Part shown: positions 25,354 through 34,098 of the stretch, piece by piece
Numbering within the stretch: position 1 is the stretch's first letter
Layout of the letters: the number at the start of each line of letters is the position of its first letter
Assembly: GCF_011045195.1 (NCBI RefSeq)
Contig: NZ_CP049199.1
Coordinates: 3,348,001 to 3,412,000, forward strand
DNA length: 64,000 nt
Origin: Caulobacter soli
GTDB taxonomy: Bacteria > Pseudomonadota > Alphaproteobacteria > Caulobacterales > Caulobacteraceae
Reading direction: 5' to 3'
The notes under the pieces: model-generated
Told to the model about the DNA's origin: nothing
The model's input: only the letters and a program-made list of their open reading frames with translations
Database searches by the model: none
Program-made: the position numbers and the translations under genes

Positions 25354-25378
25354 CTTGCAAACAATAATGAGTCGCAAG
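25354..25378. promoter_or_regulatory. possible iron-regulator (Fur-like) site upstream of the TonB receptor
   Basis: CTTGC and GCAAG form arms around an AT-rich core (AAACAATAATGAGTC), 13 bp upstream of the receptor start. AT-rich dyads with TTGC/GCAA ends occur in some alphaproteobacterial Fur boxes. The match is loose and rests mainly on the iron-uptake context. Confidence 0.3.
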
Positions 25379-25475
25379 TGCAGTAGGAGATAGCCCCCTA
25401 CCCTGTCAAACCGTTGACCTTCAATTGTCGGATAAACAGACCCGCTGTGACACGATCATCACGGGTGCGATGACG

Positions 25476-25505
25476 AAAAGGCCCCGCCCCTTTCGGAGCG
25501 AGGCC
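25476..25505 (-). terminator. Rho-independent terminator of the TetR gene
   Basis: Read on the minus strand, AGGCCTCGCTCC, loop GAAA, then GGGGCGGGGCCT form a 12-bp stem with two U-G pairs, followed by TTTT. It begins 27 bp after the TetR stop codon. Confidence 0.75.
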
Positions 25506-25531
25506 TGCATCGGCGATGGGATTGCGGGTCT

Positions 25532-26215
25532 TTAGGCCGAGAACCCGGCCTCGGCGAAGGCCAGCATCCGGCCCAGCAGGGCTTCGACGTCGGCCTCGCT
25601 GGTCGTGCCTTCCGACAGCACGTTCAGGCGGTCGAACTCGGCGAACCGGTTGTTGTGCAGCATGCCCAGGGTGAAGTGCAGCCGCCAGTAAATCTCCTCC
25701 GACGGCAGGTCGGGCCTCGCCTTGAGCAGGGCGTCGGAGAAGCGGCGCAGGTGGGTGACGTCGGTCTGCAGCACCTTGCGGATTTCGTCGGTGCCCTCGC
25801 TGCGGGCGCGGATCAGGAACTGCAGCGAGATGCGGCGCTCGTGATCGGGAGCCAGCCACTTCAGCGGCGGGGTCAGCAGGGCGGCCAGGATCTCGCGCAC
25901 GGGCGGCGCGCCTTCGAAGCGGTCGGTGGCCTCGTGCAGCTTCTTGGCCCGCTCGCGGTTCAGCTCGACCGTGCGGCGACGGAAGATCTCGTAGAGCAGC
26001 GCGTCCTTGGAGCCGAAGTGATAGTTCACAGACGCCAGATTGACGCCCGCCGCGGCGGTGATGTCGCGCACGGAGACGTTCTGGAAGCCGTGCAGCGCGA
26101 ACAGGCGCTCGGCGGCGACGAACACCAGGTTCTTGGTGACGGCTTCATTGTCGACGCCCTCGGCTTCGACGTCTGGCGCGGTGGTGACGGCAACGCCGTC
26201 GCTCTTCGGACTCAC
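25532..26215 (-). CDS. TetR-family transcriptional regulator
   Basis: A 227-residue repressor with a 25-residue unstructured N-terminus, then the TetR helix-turn-helix (residues about 28-75: LFALHGFQNVSVRDITAAAG, ASVNYHFGSKDALLYEIF). A helical ligand domain ends with LGMLHNNRFAE. The GTG start has AAGGGG about 12 bases upstream. It stands alone between the TonB receptor and the divergent histidine kinase and has its own terminator. Its targets are not evident; autoregulation or control of the divergent kinase are the simplest options. Confidence 0.88.
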   Translation of the reverse strand: MSPKSDGVAVTTAPDVEAEGVDNEAVTKNLVFVAAERLFALHGFQNVSVRDITAAAGVNLASVNYHFGSKDALLYEIFRRRTVELNRERAKKLHEATDRFEGAPPVREILAALLTPPLKWLAPDHERRISLQFLIRARSEGTDEIRKVLQTDVTHLRRFSDALLKARPDLPSEEIYWRLHFTLGMLHNNRFAEFDRLNVLSEGTTSEADVEALLGRMLAFAEAGFSA

Positions 26216-26439
26216 TACGGGATCCCCTTTACCTACAGGGAACTCTTACGACCGTTCGAATTTGGCGCAAGCGTCAAGATGGAACGCCGACGGAGGAATT
26301 CTGAAAGCGCCGCCAGCCGGGCGCCCGTCGACCGGGGTTTCAGCGCCCCGAACCCCTCTCGACGTTTGGTGCGGCGCTCGATTCCACGTATCAACTCCAG
26401 GTTCGCCGGGGTCGGGACCCATCGGGGGAGTCATCGAGT

Positions 26440-28317
26440 TTGACGCGTGTTCAGTCGACAAACGCCGCCGCGCATGGGCAAGGCGTTCGCCTAAGCCTGA
26501 TCGTGGGCTTTCTGCTGCTGGTTTGCGCGGCCGTGGCGGCGATCGTCGTGGCCGTGACCAGCGCGGACGCCGAGCGCTGGGCGACCCACTCGCTGGAAGT
26601 GCGCCGCCTCCAGGCCGTGACGTTCAGCGCCCTGCAGGACGCCGAGACCGCCCAACGCGGCTATCTCCTGACCGGCGACCACGCCTATCTTGAGCCCTAC
26701 GAGCAAGCCAACGCGCGCCTGCCCGGTCTGAAGCGCCAGATGCACGCCCTGGTCGCCGACAATTCCGCCCAGCGGCAGCGCCTGGTCGACCTGGAACAGG
26801 CGATCGACATCAAGATGGCCGAACTGGACCGCACCGTGGCCCAGGCCCGCGCCGGCCAGGCCGACGCCGCCATCGCCCGCCTCAAGACCAATGCGGGCAA
26901 GGCGATGATGGATCGCGTCCGCGTGCTGAGCCAGCGGTTCGAGGACGCCGAAGCGAACCTGCTGATCCAGCGCCAGGCCGCCGTCGCCAGCCAACGCTCG
27001 CTGCTGATCGGCGTGATCGTGCTGGCCCTGGCCGCCGCCGCCTTGCTGGCCTTCGCCGTCGCCCGCGAGACCCGCGACCACGCCCACGTCCTGACCGGCC
27101 ACAACCGCGCGCTGGAGAACGAGATCGCCCAGCGCGAGCGGGCCGAGGCCCAGCTTCGCCAGGCCCAGAAGATGGAGGCGCTGGGCCAGCTGACCGGCGG
27201 CGTCGCCCACGACTTCAACAACATGCTGGCGATCATCGTCGGCAATCTGGACATGCTGATCCGCCGCCTGTCGGGCCAGGAAAAGCTGCTCAGCCTGGCC
27301 GAAAACGCCCTGTCGGGCGCCAACCGCGCCGCCGCCCTGACCAAGGGCCTGCTGGCCTTCTCGCGCCAGCAGCCGCTGGATCCCAAGCCCACCGACGTCA
27401 ACAAGTGCGTGTCCGACATGTCCGAGCTGCTGCGTCGGTCGCTGGGCGAGCACATCGCCGTCGAGACCGTCCTGGCCGGCGGCCTGTGGCGCGCCTTCGT
27501 CGACTCGCCGCAGCTGGAAAGCGCGATCCTGAACCTGGCGGTCAACGCCCGCGACGCCATGGCCGAGGCCCGGCCGGGCGGCGCCAAGAACGGCGGCCGC
27601 CTGACGATCGAGACCTCGAACGCCTTCCTCGACCGCGCCTATGCCGACACCCACGCCGAGGTCGAGCCGGGCCAGTTCGTGCTGGTGGCGATCACCGACA
27701 CCGGCGGCGGCATGCCGCCCGAGGTGATGGAGCGCGCCTTCGACCCGTTCTTCACCACCAAGCGGCTGGGCGAAGGCACGGGCCTTGGCCTGTCGCAGGT
27801 GCACGGCTTCCTCAAGCAGTCGCGCGGCCACATCAAGCTCTACAGCGAGCTGGGCGTGGGCACGACGGTCAAGCTGTACCTGCCGCGCGACACCCTGGGG
27901 GTCACGGTCGAGGAGCCGGCCGCGCCGCGTCAGATCGTGGCTTCGGGCGACGCCTTCACCGTGCTGATCGCCGAGGACGATCCCGGCGTGCGGGGCTTCG
28001 CCGTCAGCGCCGCCCGCGAGCTGGGCTACAAGGTGATCGAGGCCGACGGTGCAACCGTGGCGCTGGAGCGCCTGGGCCAGCATCCGGAGATCGACCTCCT
28101 GCTGACCGACGTGGTCATGCCGGGCTCGAACGGCCGGCAACTGGTCGACGCGGCCCTGACCCTGCGACCGGACCTGAAGGTCATCTACATGACCGGCTAC
28201 ACTCGCAACGCCATCGTCCACAACGGCACCCTGGACGCCGGCACCCGCCTGCTGACCAAGCCGTTCACGCTGGAACAGCTGGACCGTGAACTGCGGGATG
28301 CGCTGGCGGGGCAGTGA
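26440..28317 (+). CDS. hybrid sensor histidine kinase with CHASE3 domain
   Basis: A 625-residue membrane kinase. In order: TM helix (18-40), CHASE3-type periplasmic helical sensor ([20 protein letters not shown], about 65-85 within 40-185), TM helix (188-210), a coiled-coil linker, a HisKA dimer helix with [11 protein letters not shown] (phospho-His about 257), a HATPase with N box ([11 protein letters not shown]), G1 ([10 protein letters not shown]) and G2 ([11 protein letters not shown]), then a receiver domain with [10 protein letters not shown] (phospho-Asp about 557) and the KPFT Lys. The TTG start is supported by GGGGGAG ten bases upstream. The signal is unknown; as a hybrid kinase it needs an Hpt protein such as that at 6063. 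Confidence 0.9.
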   Translation: MTRVQSTNAAAHGQGVRLSLIVGFLLLVCAAVAAIVVAVTSADAERWATHSLEVRRLQAVTFSALQDAETAQRGYLLTGDHAYLEPYEQANARLPGLKRQMHALVADNSAQRQRLVDLEQAIDIKMAELDRTVAQARAGQADAAIARLKTNAGKAMMDRVRVLSQRFEDAEANLLIQRQAAVASQRSLLIGVIVLALAAAALLAFAVARETRDHAHVLTGHNRALENEIAQRERAEAQLRQAQKMEALGQLTGGVAHDFNNMLAIIVGNLDMLIRRLSGQEKLLSLAENALSGANRAAALTKGLLAFSRQQPLDPKPTDVNKCVSDMSELLRRSLGEHIAVETVLAGGLWRAFVDSPQLESAILNLAVNARDAMAEARPGGAKNGGRLTIETSNAFLDRAYADTHAEVEPGQFVLVAITDTGGGMPPEVMERAFDPFFTTKRLGEGTGLGLSQVHGFLKQSRGHIKLYSELGVGTTVKLYLPRDTLGVTVEEPAAPRQIVASGDAFTVLIAEDDPGVRGFAVSAARELGYKVIEADGATVALERLGQHPEIDLLLTDVVMPGSNGRQLVDAALTLRPDLKVIYMTGYTRNAIVHNGTLDAGTRLLTKPFTLEQLDRELRDALAGQ

Positions 28318-28328
28318 GGCGTAAAACC

Positions 28329-28347
28329 CCTCTCTCATAGAGAGAGG
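28329..28347. terminator. hairpin between convergent genes
   Basis: CCTCTCT and AGAGAGG with loop CATAG form a 7-bp stem. On the minus strand the stem is followed by GGGTTTTA, so it could end the small UVR gene; on the plus strand no T run follows. It is a weak candidate. Confidence 0.4.
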
Positions 28348-28366
28348 TATCAAGACCAACGCCCCG

Positions 28367-28561
28367 TCAGAACGTCCGCGCTTCGCGCTGCTTGAAATAG
28401 GCCGCCTGAGGCCCGCCCGCTCCAGGCTGCTCCAACACCCGCTGGTCGCGGCGAATCTGGTCGATCTGGCCGCGCAGCAAGGCGGCGGTTTCGAAATCCT
28501 CGGAGGCGACGGCCTGGGCCATCTCCTCTTCCAGCTCGGACAGATGGGTTTCCGGCGACAT
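28367..28561 (-). CDS. short UVR-motif protein, paralogue of the 17709 gene
   Basis: A 64-residue protein whose N-terminal 35 residues (LSELEEEMAQAVASEDFETA) closely match the UVR hairpin of the gene at 17709 (LSELEAAMAKAVATEDFETA). Its tail is different and short (AYFKQREARTF), though both keep a Y-x-K/F-K-x-R-E/Q cluster near the same place. No other domain. It is convergent with the histidine kinase gene and divergent from the MFS gene across 92 bp. UvrB/UvrC-like pairing is possible; function unknown. Confidence 0.72.
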   Translation of the reverse strand: MSPETHLSELEEEMAQAVASEDFETAALLRGQIDQIRRDQRVLEQPGAGGPQAAYFKQREARTF

Positions 28562-28653
28562 CGGGGTCTCCTGAAGCTGCGGTATCGAGGATAACGCGCC
28601 AGCGACCGGATCGGTGACTTGAGATTGGCGCCGTCGAGGCGTAAGCCGCCCAC

Positions 28654-30126
28654 GTGTCGATTGATCAGCCTCCCGCCCAGCCCGATCCGCCGATGGTCGG
28701 GACCCGCCTGATCTCCCTGGCCGTGGCCAGCGCGCTGCTGATGGAGTTCATCGACTCCACCGCCCTGTCGACCGCCCTGCCCACCCTGGCCCGCGCCTTC
28801 AGCGTCGATCCGATCCACCTGAAGCTGGCCCTGACCTCCTATATCCTGGCCCTGGCGGTGTTCACCCCAGCCAGCGGCTGGGCGGCGGAGAGGTTCGGCG
28901 CGCGGCGGGTGTTCATGACCGCGATGATCGTGTTCCTGGCCGGCTCGGCCATGTGCGGAATCTCGCGCAATCTGGAGGCCCTGGTGGCATCGCGGATCAT
29001 CCAGGGGATCGGCGGGGCCATGATGACCCCGGTCGCCCGGCTGATCGTCGTGGGCTCGACGCCCAAGGACAAGCTGATCCGGGCCATGGGCTGGTTCACC
29101 ATGCCCGCCCTGATCGGCCCGCTGATCGGTCCGCCCCTGGCCGGCCTGGTGCTCAGCGTCGCCGACTGGCCGTGGATCTTCTATCTGAACCTGCCGATCG
29201 GCCTTTTGGGCATGACGGCGGTGATGCGCTTCGTGCCCAAGAGCCAGCCCCAGGAGATGGGCCGGTTCGACACCCTGGGTTTCCTGCTGTCGGCCGTGGC
29301 GATCAGCGGCCTGGTGGTCGTGGCCGAAACGGCGGGCCTGTCGCTGCTGCCGCCGTGGGCCGTGGTGTTGGTGCTGTCCCTGGCCGTGGCCAGCGGCTGG
29401 CTCTACCTGCGCAAGGCCAAGGTGACGGCCAGGCCGATCCTGGACCTGGACCTGCTGAAATACCGCACCTTCCGCGCCAGCCTGGTGGGCGGGACGTTCG
29501 TGCGGCTGGGCATCGGGGCCAGTCCGTTCCTGATGCCGCTGCTGCTGCAGGTGGCCTTGGGCTGGAGCCCACTGAAGGCCAGCGTGGTGACCCTGGGCAC
29601 CGGGGTCGGGGTGCTGATCGCCCGCCCGTTCGCCGCCGCCGGCCTCAAGCGCTTCGGCTTCCGCACCTCGCTGGCGGTGTTCGTGACGCTGACGGCGATC
29701 CTGACCGCCGCCCCGGGTTTCTTCACGCAAGCCACGCCGATGGCGCTGATGGCCGGAGCGCTGTTCCTGGGCGGCTTCGCGCGCTCCAACCAGTTCATCG
29801 CCGCCAACACCATCGCCTACGCCGACGTGCCCCAGCCCAGGGTGGCCGCGGCCTCGACCCTATCAGCCGTGTCCCAGCAGGTGGGCCTGGCCCTGGGGGT
29901 CAGTTTCGGCGGCCTGATGCTGCACCTGGCGCGCGGCCACGGCGCCCACCTGACGCCGGACCGCTTCACCTGGCCGTTCGTGGCCATCGGGCTCGTGACC
30001 TTGGCGGCCCTGCCGGTCTATCTGCGACTGGACCGGGACGCCGGGTCGGAGATTTCGGGACGGGCGATCAACCCAAAGCCTCCCCCTGTGGGGGAGGTGT
30101 CGGCGAAGCCGACGGAGGGGGGATGA
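28654..30126 (+). CDS. MFS drug transporter, DHA2-like
   Basis: A 490-residue inner-membrane transporter, GTG start. Features typical of the proton-antiporting 12-14 helix drug transporters are FIDSTALSTALPTLA in helix 1, GWAAERFGARRVF in the first cytoplasmic loop (motif A) and GPLIGPPLAGLVL (motif C, antiporter). Cytoplasmic export of toxic compounds is the usual role; the substrate is unknown. The last 17 residues (PPPVGEVSAKPTEGG) and the stop codon are encoded by the family A repeat that starts at 30079, so the native C-terminus has probably been replaced or extended. Confidence 0.86.
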   Translation: MSIDQPPAQPDPPMVGTRLISLAVASALLMEFIDSTALSTALPTLARAFSVDPIHLKLALTSYILALAVFTPASGWAAERFGARRVFMTAMIVFLAGSAMCGISRNLEALVASRIIQGIGGAMMTPVARLIVVGSTPKDKLIRAMGWFTMPALIGPLIGPPLAGLVLSVADWPWIFYLNLPIGLLGMTAVMRFVPKSQPQEMGRFDTLGFLLSAVAISGLVVVAETAGLSLLPPWAVVLVLSLAVASGWLYLRKAKVTARPILDLDLLKYRTFRASLVGGTFVRLGIGASPFLMPLLLQVALGWSPLKASVVTLGTGVGVLIARPFAAAGLKRFGFRTSLAVFVTLTAILTAAPGFFTQATPMALMAGALFLGGFARSNQFIAANTIAYADVPQPRVAAASTLSAVSQQVGLALGVSFGGLMLHLARGHGAHLTPDRFTWPFVAIGLVTLAALPVYLRLDRDAGSEISGRAINPKPPPVGEVSAKPTEGG

Positions 30127-30213
30127 GGTGGCTCCGCGGGTAGGATTCGAACCGCCCGGCCACTCCCCCCTCCGGTCGCTACGCGACCGCCTCCCCCACA
30201 GGGGGAGGCTTTT
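30079..30213. repeat. palindromic repeat, family A, copy 3; also a terminator
   Basis: The left arm, CCTCCCCCTGTGGGGGAGG, is inside the MFS coding sequence. The right arm, GCCTCCCCC ACA GGGGGAGGC followed by TTTTT at 30209, makes a good Rho-independent terminator for the MFS gene on the plus strand. The neighbouring leucine dehydrogenase gene is convergent and stops seven bases beyond. Confidence 0.85.
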
Positions 30214-30219
30214 TAAGCT

Positions 30220-31281
30220 CTAACCCCGCGCCGCCGCGATGCGGGCGCGGGCGATCTCATCGGCCACCAGGTTGGCGGGGCGCTTGTCGACCAGCGAGTG
30301 ATCCAGCACCTCGCCCAGGGTCTGGGCCAAGCGGGCCAATTTCGCCGCCACCCAGGCCGGGTCGAAGGCCACGCCGGCCTCCAGGGCGCGGATCTCGCCG
30401 GCCACGTTGATGATGCCGCCGCCGTTGATCACGTAGTCCGGGGCGTAGAGGATGCCGCGCTCGAACACCGCTTGGCCGATCGTCTTGTCGGCCAACTGGT
30501 TGTTAGCGCCGCCGGCGATCACCTTGACCTTCAGGCGCGGCAGGGTCGTGGTCGAGATCGCGCCGCCCAGGGCGCAGGGCGCGAACACGTCGGCCTCGAC
30601 GTCGAAGATGGCGTCGATCGGCACGATCTGGGCGCCGGTCTTGGCGGCCACATCGTTCAGGGCCGCCTGATTGACGTCGGCGATGATCAGCTTGGCGCCG
30701 GCGGCGTGCAGCTTCTCGGCCAGATAGGCGCCGACATGGCCCACGCCCTGGATGGCGACGGTGACGCCGTTCAGGTCGCGGTTCAGAGCCCGCTGGACGC
30801 ACAGGCGCACGCCGCGGAACACGCCCTCGGCGGTGACCGGCGACGGATCGCCCGAGGCGGCCGCGTGGCCTTCCAGGCCGGCGACGTAGCGGGTGGTCTT
30901 GCGGGTGCTGGTCAGGTCGGCGGGCGAGACACCCACGTCCTCGGCGGTCCAGTACTGGCCGCCCAGGCTGTCGACCGCGCGGCCGAAGGCCTCGAACAGT
31001 TCCGGCGTCTTCTGGCTGCGGGCGTCGCCGATGATCACGGCCTTGCCGCCGCCGAAGTCCAGGTCGGCCATGGCGTTCTTGTACGACATGCCCTTGGACA
31101 GCCGCAGGGCGTCGGTCACGGCGGCGTCGGCGCTGGAATAGTCCCACATGCGACAGCCGCCGGCGGCGGGGCCACGGGCGGTGGAGTGGACGGCGATGAT
31201 CGACTTGAGGCCTGTTTTTTCATCAAAGAACGCGTGAACGCCTTCGTGTCCCTCGAAATCCGGGGAATCGAACAAGGTCAT
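30220..31281 (-). CDS. leucine dehydrogenase-type amino-acid dehydrogenase
   Basis: A 353-residue NAD-dependent enzyme of the Glu/Leu/Phe/Val dehydrogenase family, which deaminates branched-chain or aromatic amino acids to 2-oxo acids. The catalytic Lys region is LRLSKGMSYKNAMADLDFGGGKAV, the Rossmann motif is VAIQGVGHVGAYLAEKL (about 175), and the late cofactor/substrate block is AGGANNQL. Leu, Val or Phe as best substrate cannot be told by eye. It lies about 100 bp after the alpha/beta hydrolase gene on the same strand and ends against family A copy 3. Confidence 0.9.
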   Translation of the reverse strand: MTLFDSPDFEGHEGVHAFFDEKTGLKSIIAVHSTARGPAAGGCRMWDYSSADAAVTDALRLSKGMSYKNAMADLDFGGGKAVIIGDARSQKTPELFEAFGRAVDSLGGQYWTAEDVGVSPADLTSTRKTTRYVAGLEGHAAASGDPSPVTAEGVFRGVRLCVQRALNRDLNGVTVAIQGVGHVGAYLAEKLHAAGAKLIIADVNQAALNDVAAKTGAQIVPIDAIFDVEADVFAPCALGGAISTTTLPRLKVKVIAGGANNQLADKTIGQAVFERGILYAPDYVINGGGIINVAGEIRALEAGVAFDPAWVAAKLARLAQTLGEVLDHSLVDKRPANLVADEIARARIAAARG

Positions 31282-31380
31282 GCCGTCGGTCTCGCCTTAG
31301 CTAGAAGATTGCGCCGGGGTGTACGCCGGTGGGCTTTACGCCACAACCCCTCGCTTCGCCGCACCCGATCAGGGCTGGGC

Positions 31381-32412
31381 CTATTGCTTGGAAACCTGCG
31401 TGCGCACCACGTTCGGCGCGGTCGGCGCCCCCGGGATCGGCGGCGCGCCGGACGGCAGGTCGGCCGCCGGATCCTTCAGGAACGCGGCCGCGTCGGTCCA
31501 CACCACCTGCGCCTGCTTGTCGACCAGCAGCAGGTGCCAGCCGTTGGCGTAATAGGCCGAGCGGTCGTCGGGCTTGAGCCGCCGGGCCGCCTCCATGGTC
31601 GGCTCCTTGGGGATGATATGGTCATTGGCCCCGTAGAAATAGGCGATCGGAACCTGGACCTTGCCCAGCGACGCCCAGGCCTTCTCCATCAGCCCGACCA
31701 GGCCGTAGAGGGTGTCGGACCGCGCGCCCCAGATCATCAGAGGGTCACGGCCCATGCGCCGCAGTTCGTCGATATTGTCGGTGGGCTGGACGTTCTTGAC
31801 CAGCCATTCGGGCGGCTTGACCACCCAGCTGCGGGTGGTGTGGGCGGTGATCCACAGGCTGGTCTTGTAGGGCAGAGGCTGGTTCGACCAGCCCCAGACC
31901 GCCGGGGCGAACAGCAGCAGCCGCTCGGCGGCCGGCGGTCGGTCCGAGGCCATGGCCACGATGGCCAGGGCCCCGCCCATGCTCTCGCCGGCCAGGGCGA
32001 CCTTGGCCTCGGGATGGGCCTCGCGGACCAAGGCGACGGCGGTGCGGACGTCCTCGATCACCAGGTCCGGCGGCGCCCAGACGCCGCGGTCGGGCGAACG
32101 GCCGAAGCCCCGGATGTCGATGGCGTAGGTGGCGATCCCCTGCCCCGCCCAGAACGGCGCGGCCAGATGGAAGGCGTTGGAATAGTCGTTCATGCCGTGC
32201 AGGGCGACGATCACCTGGGTGACCGGCTGGCCCTCGGGCGGCAGCCACGTCGTCATGCCCAGCCTCGTCCCGTCGAAGCTGAACAGGCCGTCCTTGTCCA
32301 GGCGCGGCCCGCGATAGCCCAGCTCGCCCGGGCCGGGACGCTGGGTGACCGGAGCACAGGCGGCCAGGCCCGCCGCGCTGGCCGCGCCAAGGAGAAGAAT
32401 CCGACGGTTCAT
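31381..32412 (-). CDS. alpha/beta hydrolase lipoprotein, monoacylglycerol-lipase-like
   Basis: A 343-residue lipoprotein: MNRRILLLGAASAAGLAAC gives a lipobox with Cys19. The serine hydrolase elbow is AGESMGGALA (Ser144), preceded by the oxyanion-hole LHGMNDYSNAF. A late YGANDHIIP Asp and the His of NGWHLLL complete the triad. The layout follows Hydrolase_4/monoacylglycerol lipases, so an ester of lipid origin at the membrane is the likely substrate. Its start overlaps the glycosylase stop by four bases (ATGA), coupling two apparently unrelated genes. Confidence 0.85.
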   Translation of the reverse strand: MNRRILLLGAASAAGLAACAPVTQRPGPGELGYRGPRLDKDGLFSFDGTRLGMTTWLPPEGQPVTQVIVALHGMNDYSNAFHLAAPFWAGQGIATYAIDIRGFGRSPDRGVWAPPDLVIEDVRTAVALVREAHPEAKVALAGESMGGALAIVAMASDRPPAAERLLLFAPAVWGWSNQPLPYKTSLWITAHTTRSWVVKPPEWLVKNVQPTDNIDELRRMGRDPLMIWGARSDTLYGLVGLMEKAWASLGKVQVPIAYFYGANDHIIPKEPTMEAARRLKPDDRSAYYANGWHLLLVDKQAQVVWTDAAAFLKDPAADLPSGAPPIPGAPTAPNVVRTQVSKQ

Positions 32413-32996
32413 GACGCCAGAATGCCCGCCACTCGGCGGCGAAGATAGGGCGCGACCTCGGCGTCGAACCACGGGTTGCGCTTGAGCCACCCGGTGTTGC
32501 GCCACGACGGGTGCGGCAGGGGCAGCACGCCCTGGTCGATATAGTCGCGCCAGGCGGCGACGGTGTCGGTCATGTTCGCCTTCATGCGCGACTCCAACGC
32601 CCAGGCTTGGGCATGGCTCCCGACCAGCAGGGTCAGCTCGACGTTCGGCAGGGCCGCCAGCAGCGGCTTGCGCCACAGGGCCGCGCAACGGGCCGGCGGC
32701 GGATAGTCGCCGCCCTTGGGATTGGTGCCCGGAAAGCAGAAGGCCATGGCCGCCACGCCGATCTCGGGGCGGCCGTAGAAGGTCTCGCGGTCGATCCCCA
32801 TCCAGTCGCGCAGGCGGTTGCCCGAGGCGTCGTTGAACGGCAGGCCGGTCTCGTGGACGATCCGCCCCGGCGCCTGGCCGCAGATCAGCAGGCGCGTCTC
32901 CTCGCCCACCCGCACCACGGGCCGGGGCACGTGCGGCAGGTACGGCGCGCACGCCCGGCAGGCGGCGATGTCGGATAGGATGGTGTCGAGCGGCAT
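32409..32996 (-). CDS. uracil-DNA glycosylase family protein
   Basis: A 195-residue protein of the uracil-DNA glycosylase superfamily. It has IAACRACAPYLPHVPRPVV (Cys pair), the active-site loop GQAPGRIVHETGLPFNDASG and the late PHPSWRNTGW, which supplies the catalytic His-Pro-Ser. It lacks the KRRIH-type loop of UdgX, so the activity should differ from the gene at 20375. The C-X2-C suggests an iron-sulfur type, but the other cluster Cys are not clear. The ATG at 32996 is used; a TTG 12 codons upstream is also open. Confidence 0.8.
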   Translation of the reverse strand: MPLDTILSDIAACRACAPYLPHVPRPVVRVGEETRLLICGQAPGRIVHETGLPFNDASGNRLRDWMGIDRETFYGRPEIGVAAMAFCFPGTNPKGGDYPPPARCAALWRKPLLAALPNVELTLLVGSHAQAWALESRMKANMTDTVAAWRDYIDQGVLPLPHPSWRNTGWLKRNPWFDAEVAPYLRRRVAGILAS

Positions 32997-33046
32997 GGAG
33001 GTGTCAGGTAGCGCGCCGCCGACGGAAGACAAGCCTGGGCGGAGAC

Positions 33047-33367
33047 CTAGGCCTCGCCGCCCTCGTCGCCCGCGCCGTCCTCGGCGACGTCGTCCACGAC
33101 ATCCTCGAAGCTGGTCGGATCGCCTTCCATGCGCAGGCGCAGGCGGTAGACCCCGCGGAATTGCTCCGGGTTCACCGGCTTGTTGTGGCGCAGGATGACG
33201 ATCGTGCCCTCGCGGGCCAGTTCGATGGCGTCGGTGCGCACATGGCCCAGCAGGCGCTGCCAGCGCTCGGGCTGTACCGCCTTGGCGACCGACATCGGGT
33301 CGATGGACTTGCCGGCGGCCACGGCGGCCAGCTGGGAAAGGATGGTGTCTTGGATAGGCGTGGTCAT
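33047..33367 (-). CDS. DUF3253 family protein
   Basis: A 106-residue acidic-tailed protein. The core DTILSQLAAVAAGKSIDPMS, VQPERWQRLLGHVR, then LAREGTIVILRHNKPVNPEQF and GVYRLRL, matches DUF3253, a small winged-helix-like family. The tail DVVDDVAEDGAGDEGGEA is strongly acidic. The gene is divergent from the thioesterase gene across 115 bp. Nucleic-acid binding is suggested by the fold only. Confidence 0.8.
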   Translation of the reverse strand: MTTPIQDTILSQLAAVAAGKSIDPMSVAKAVQPERWQRLLGHVRTDAIELAREGTIVILRHNKPVNPEQFRGVYRLRLRMEGDPTSFEDVVDDVAEDGAGDEGGEA

Positions 33368-33482
33368 GAGCGGAGGGATGCCACGAATCCGCCGGCAGCG
33401 CGAGCGCGGCCGCTTGCCTTGAACGTCGCCCCGCCTTAGGTCCTCAAAGACAACGCAGAAGACCTGGGCAGGGAAACGGGCC

Positions 33483-33932
33483 ATGGACGGCGGCAACGAG
33501 ATCTTAAGCGGCCCCAAGCTGGTGACCGAGGGTGAGTGGGCCGGCTGGCGCACATGGTCGGGCCTGGACGCGTTCGAGGACCAGACCGGCCCCTTCTATT
33601 ACCGCGAGGAAAACGGCGTCGTCCGCAGCGCCTTCCGCGCCGAGCCGCGCCACATGAACGGCGGCGGCTTCATGCACGGCGGTTGCATGATGACCTTCGC
33701 CGACTATTCGCTGTTCACCATCGCGTGGCGGGAACTGACCGACATGCGGGCCGTGACCGTCAGCCTGAACGGCGAGTTCCTGGGTCCGGCCAAGGCCGGT
33801 GACCTGGTGGAATCGACCGGCGAGGTCACCAAGGCCGGCGGCTCGCTGCTGTTCGTGCGCGGGCTGATCTCGACCGGCGGCGCGCCGATGCTGAACTTCT
33901 CGGGCGTGATCAAGAAGATCCGGCCGCGGTAG
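33483..33932 (+). CDS. hotdog-fold acyl-CoA thioesterase (PaaI-like)
   Basis: A 149-residue cytoplasmic protein with the PaaI-type active-site helix MNGGGFMHGGCMMTFADYSLF, where HGG precedes the catalytic acidic residue, and a strand pattern TVSLNGEFLGPAKAGD followed by LLFVRGLIS. Predicted to hydrolyse a short or aromatic acyl-CoA; substrate unknown. A second PaaI-like gene is at 62096. It ends just before family A copy 4. Confidence 0.86.
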   Translation: MDGGNEILSGPKLVTEGEWAGWRTWSGLDAFEDQTGPFYYREENGVVRSAFRAEPRHMNGGGFMHGGCMMTFADYSLFTIAWRELTDMRAVTVSLNGEFLGPAKAGDLVESTGEVTKAGGSLLFVRGLISTGGAPMLNFSGVIKKIRPR

Positions 33933-33945
33933 ACCAAGATCAGGC

Positions 33946-34076
33946 CCTCCCCCTGTGGGGGAGGCGGCCGAAGGCCGGTGGGGGGAGTTTTAGGATTGTC
34001 GATCCGGGTTGTGGTCTCCCGCCGATCACTCCCCCCTCCGTCGCCCTTTGGGCGACACCTCCCCCACAGGGGGAGG
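33946..34076. repeat. palindromic repeat, family A, copy 4
   Basis: CCTCCCCCTGTGGGGGAGG and CCTCCCCCACAGGGGGAGG arms enclose GGTGGGGGGAG and CTCCCCCCTCC segments. It lies between the convergent thioesterase and GST genes, where either arm could act as a two-way terminator, although only short T runs follow. Confidence 0.85.
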
Positions 34077-34098
34077 ATCTAAAAACTCGGCCCCGCTC

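Noticed and set aside
26491..29730. 1079-codon minus-strand open frame across the histidine kinase and MFS genes
   Set aside because: It runs antisense to two well-supported genes, has the His/Gln/Gly-rich composition of a shadow frame, and shows no domain.
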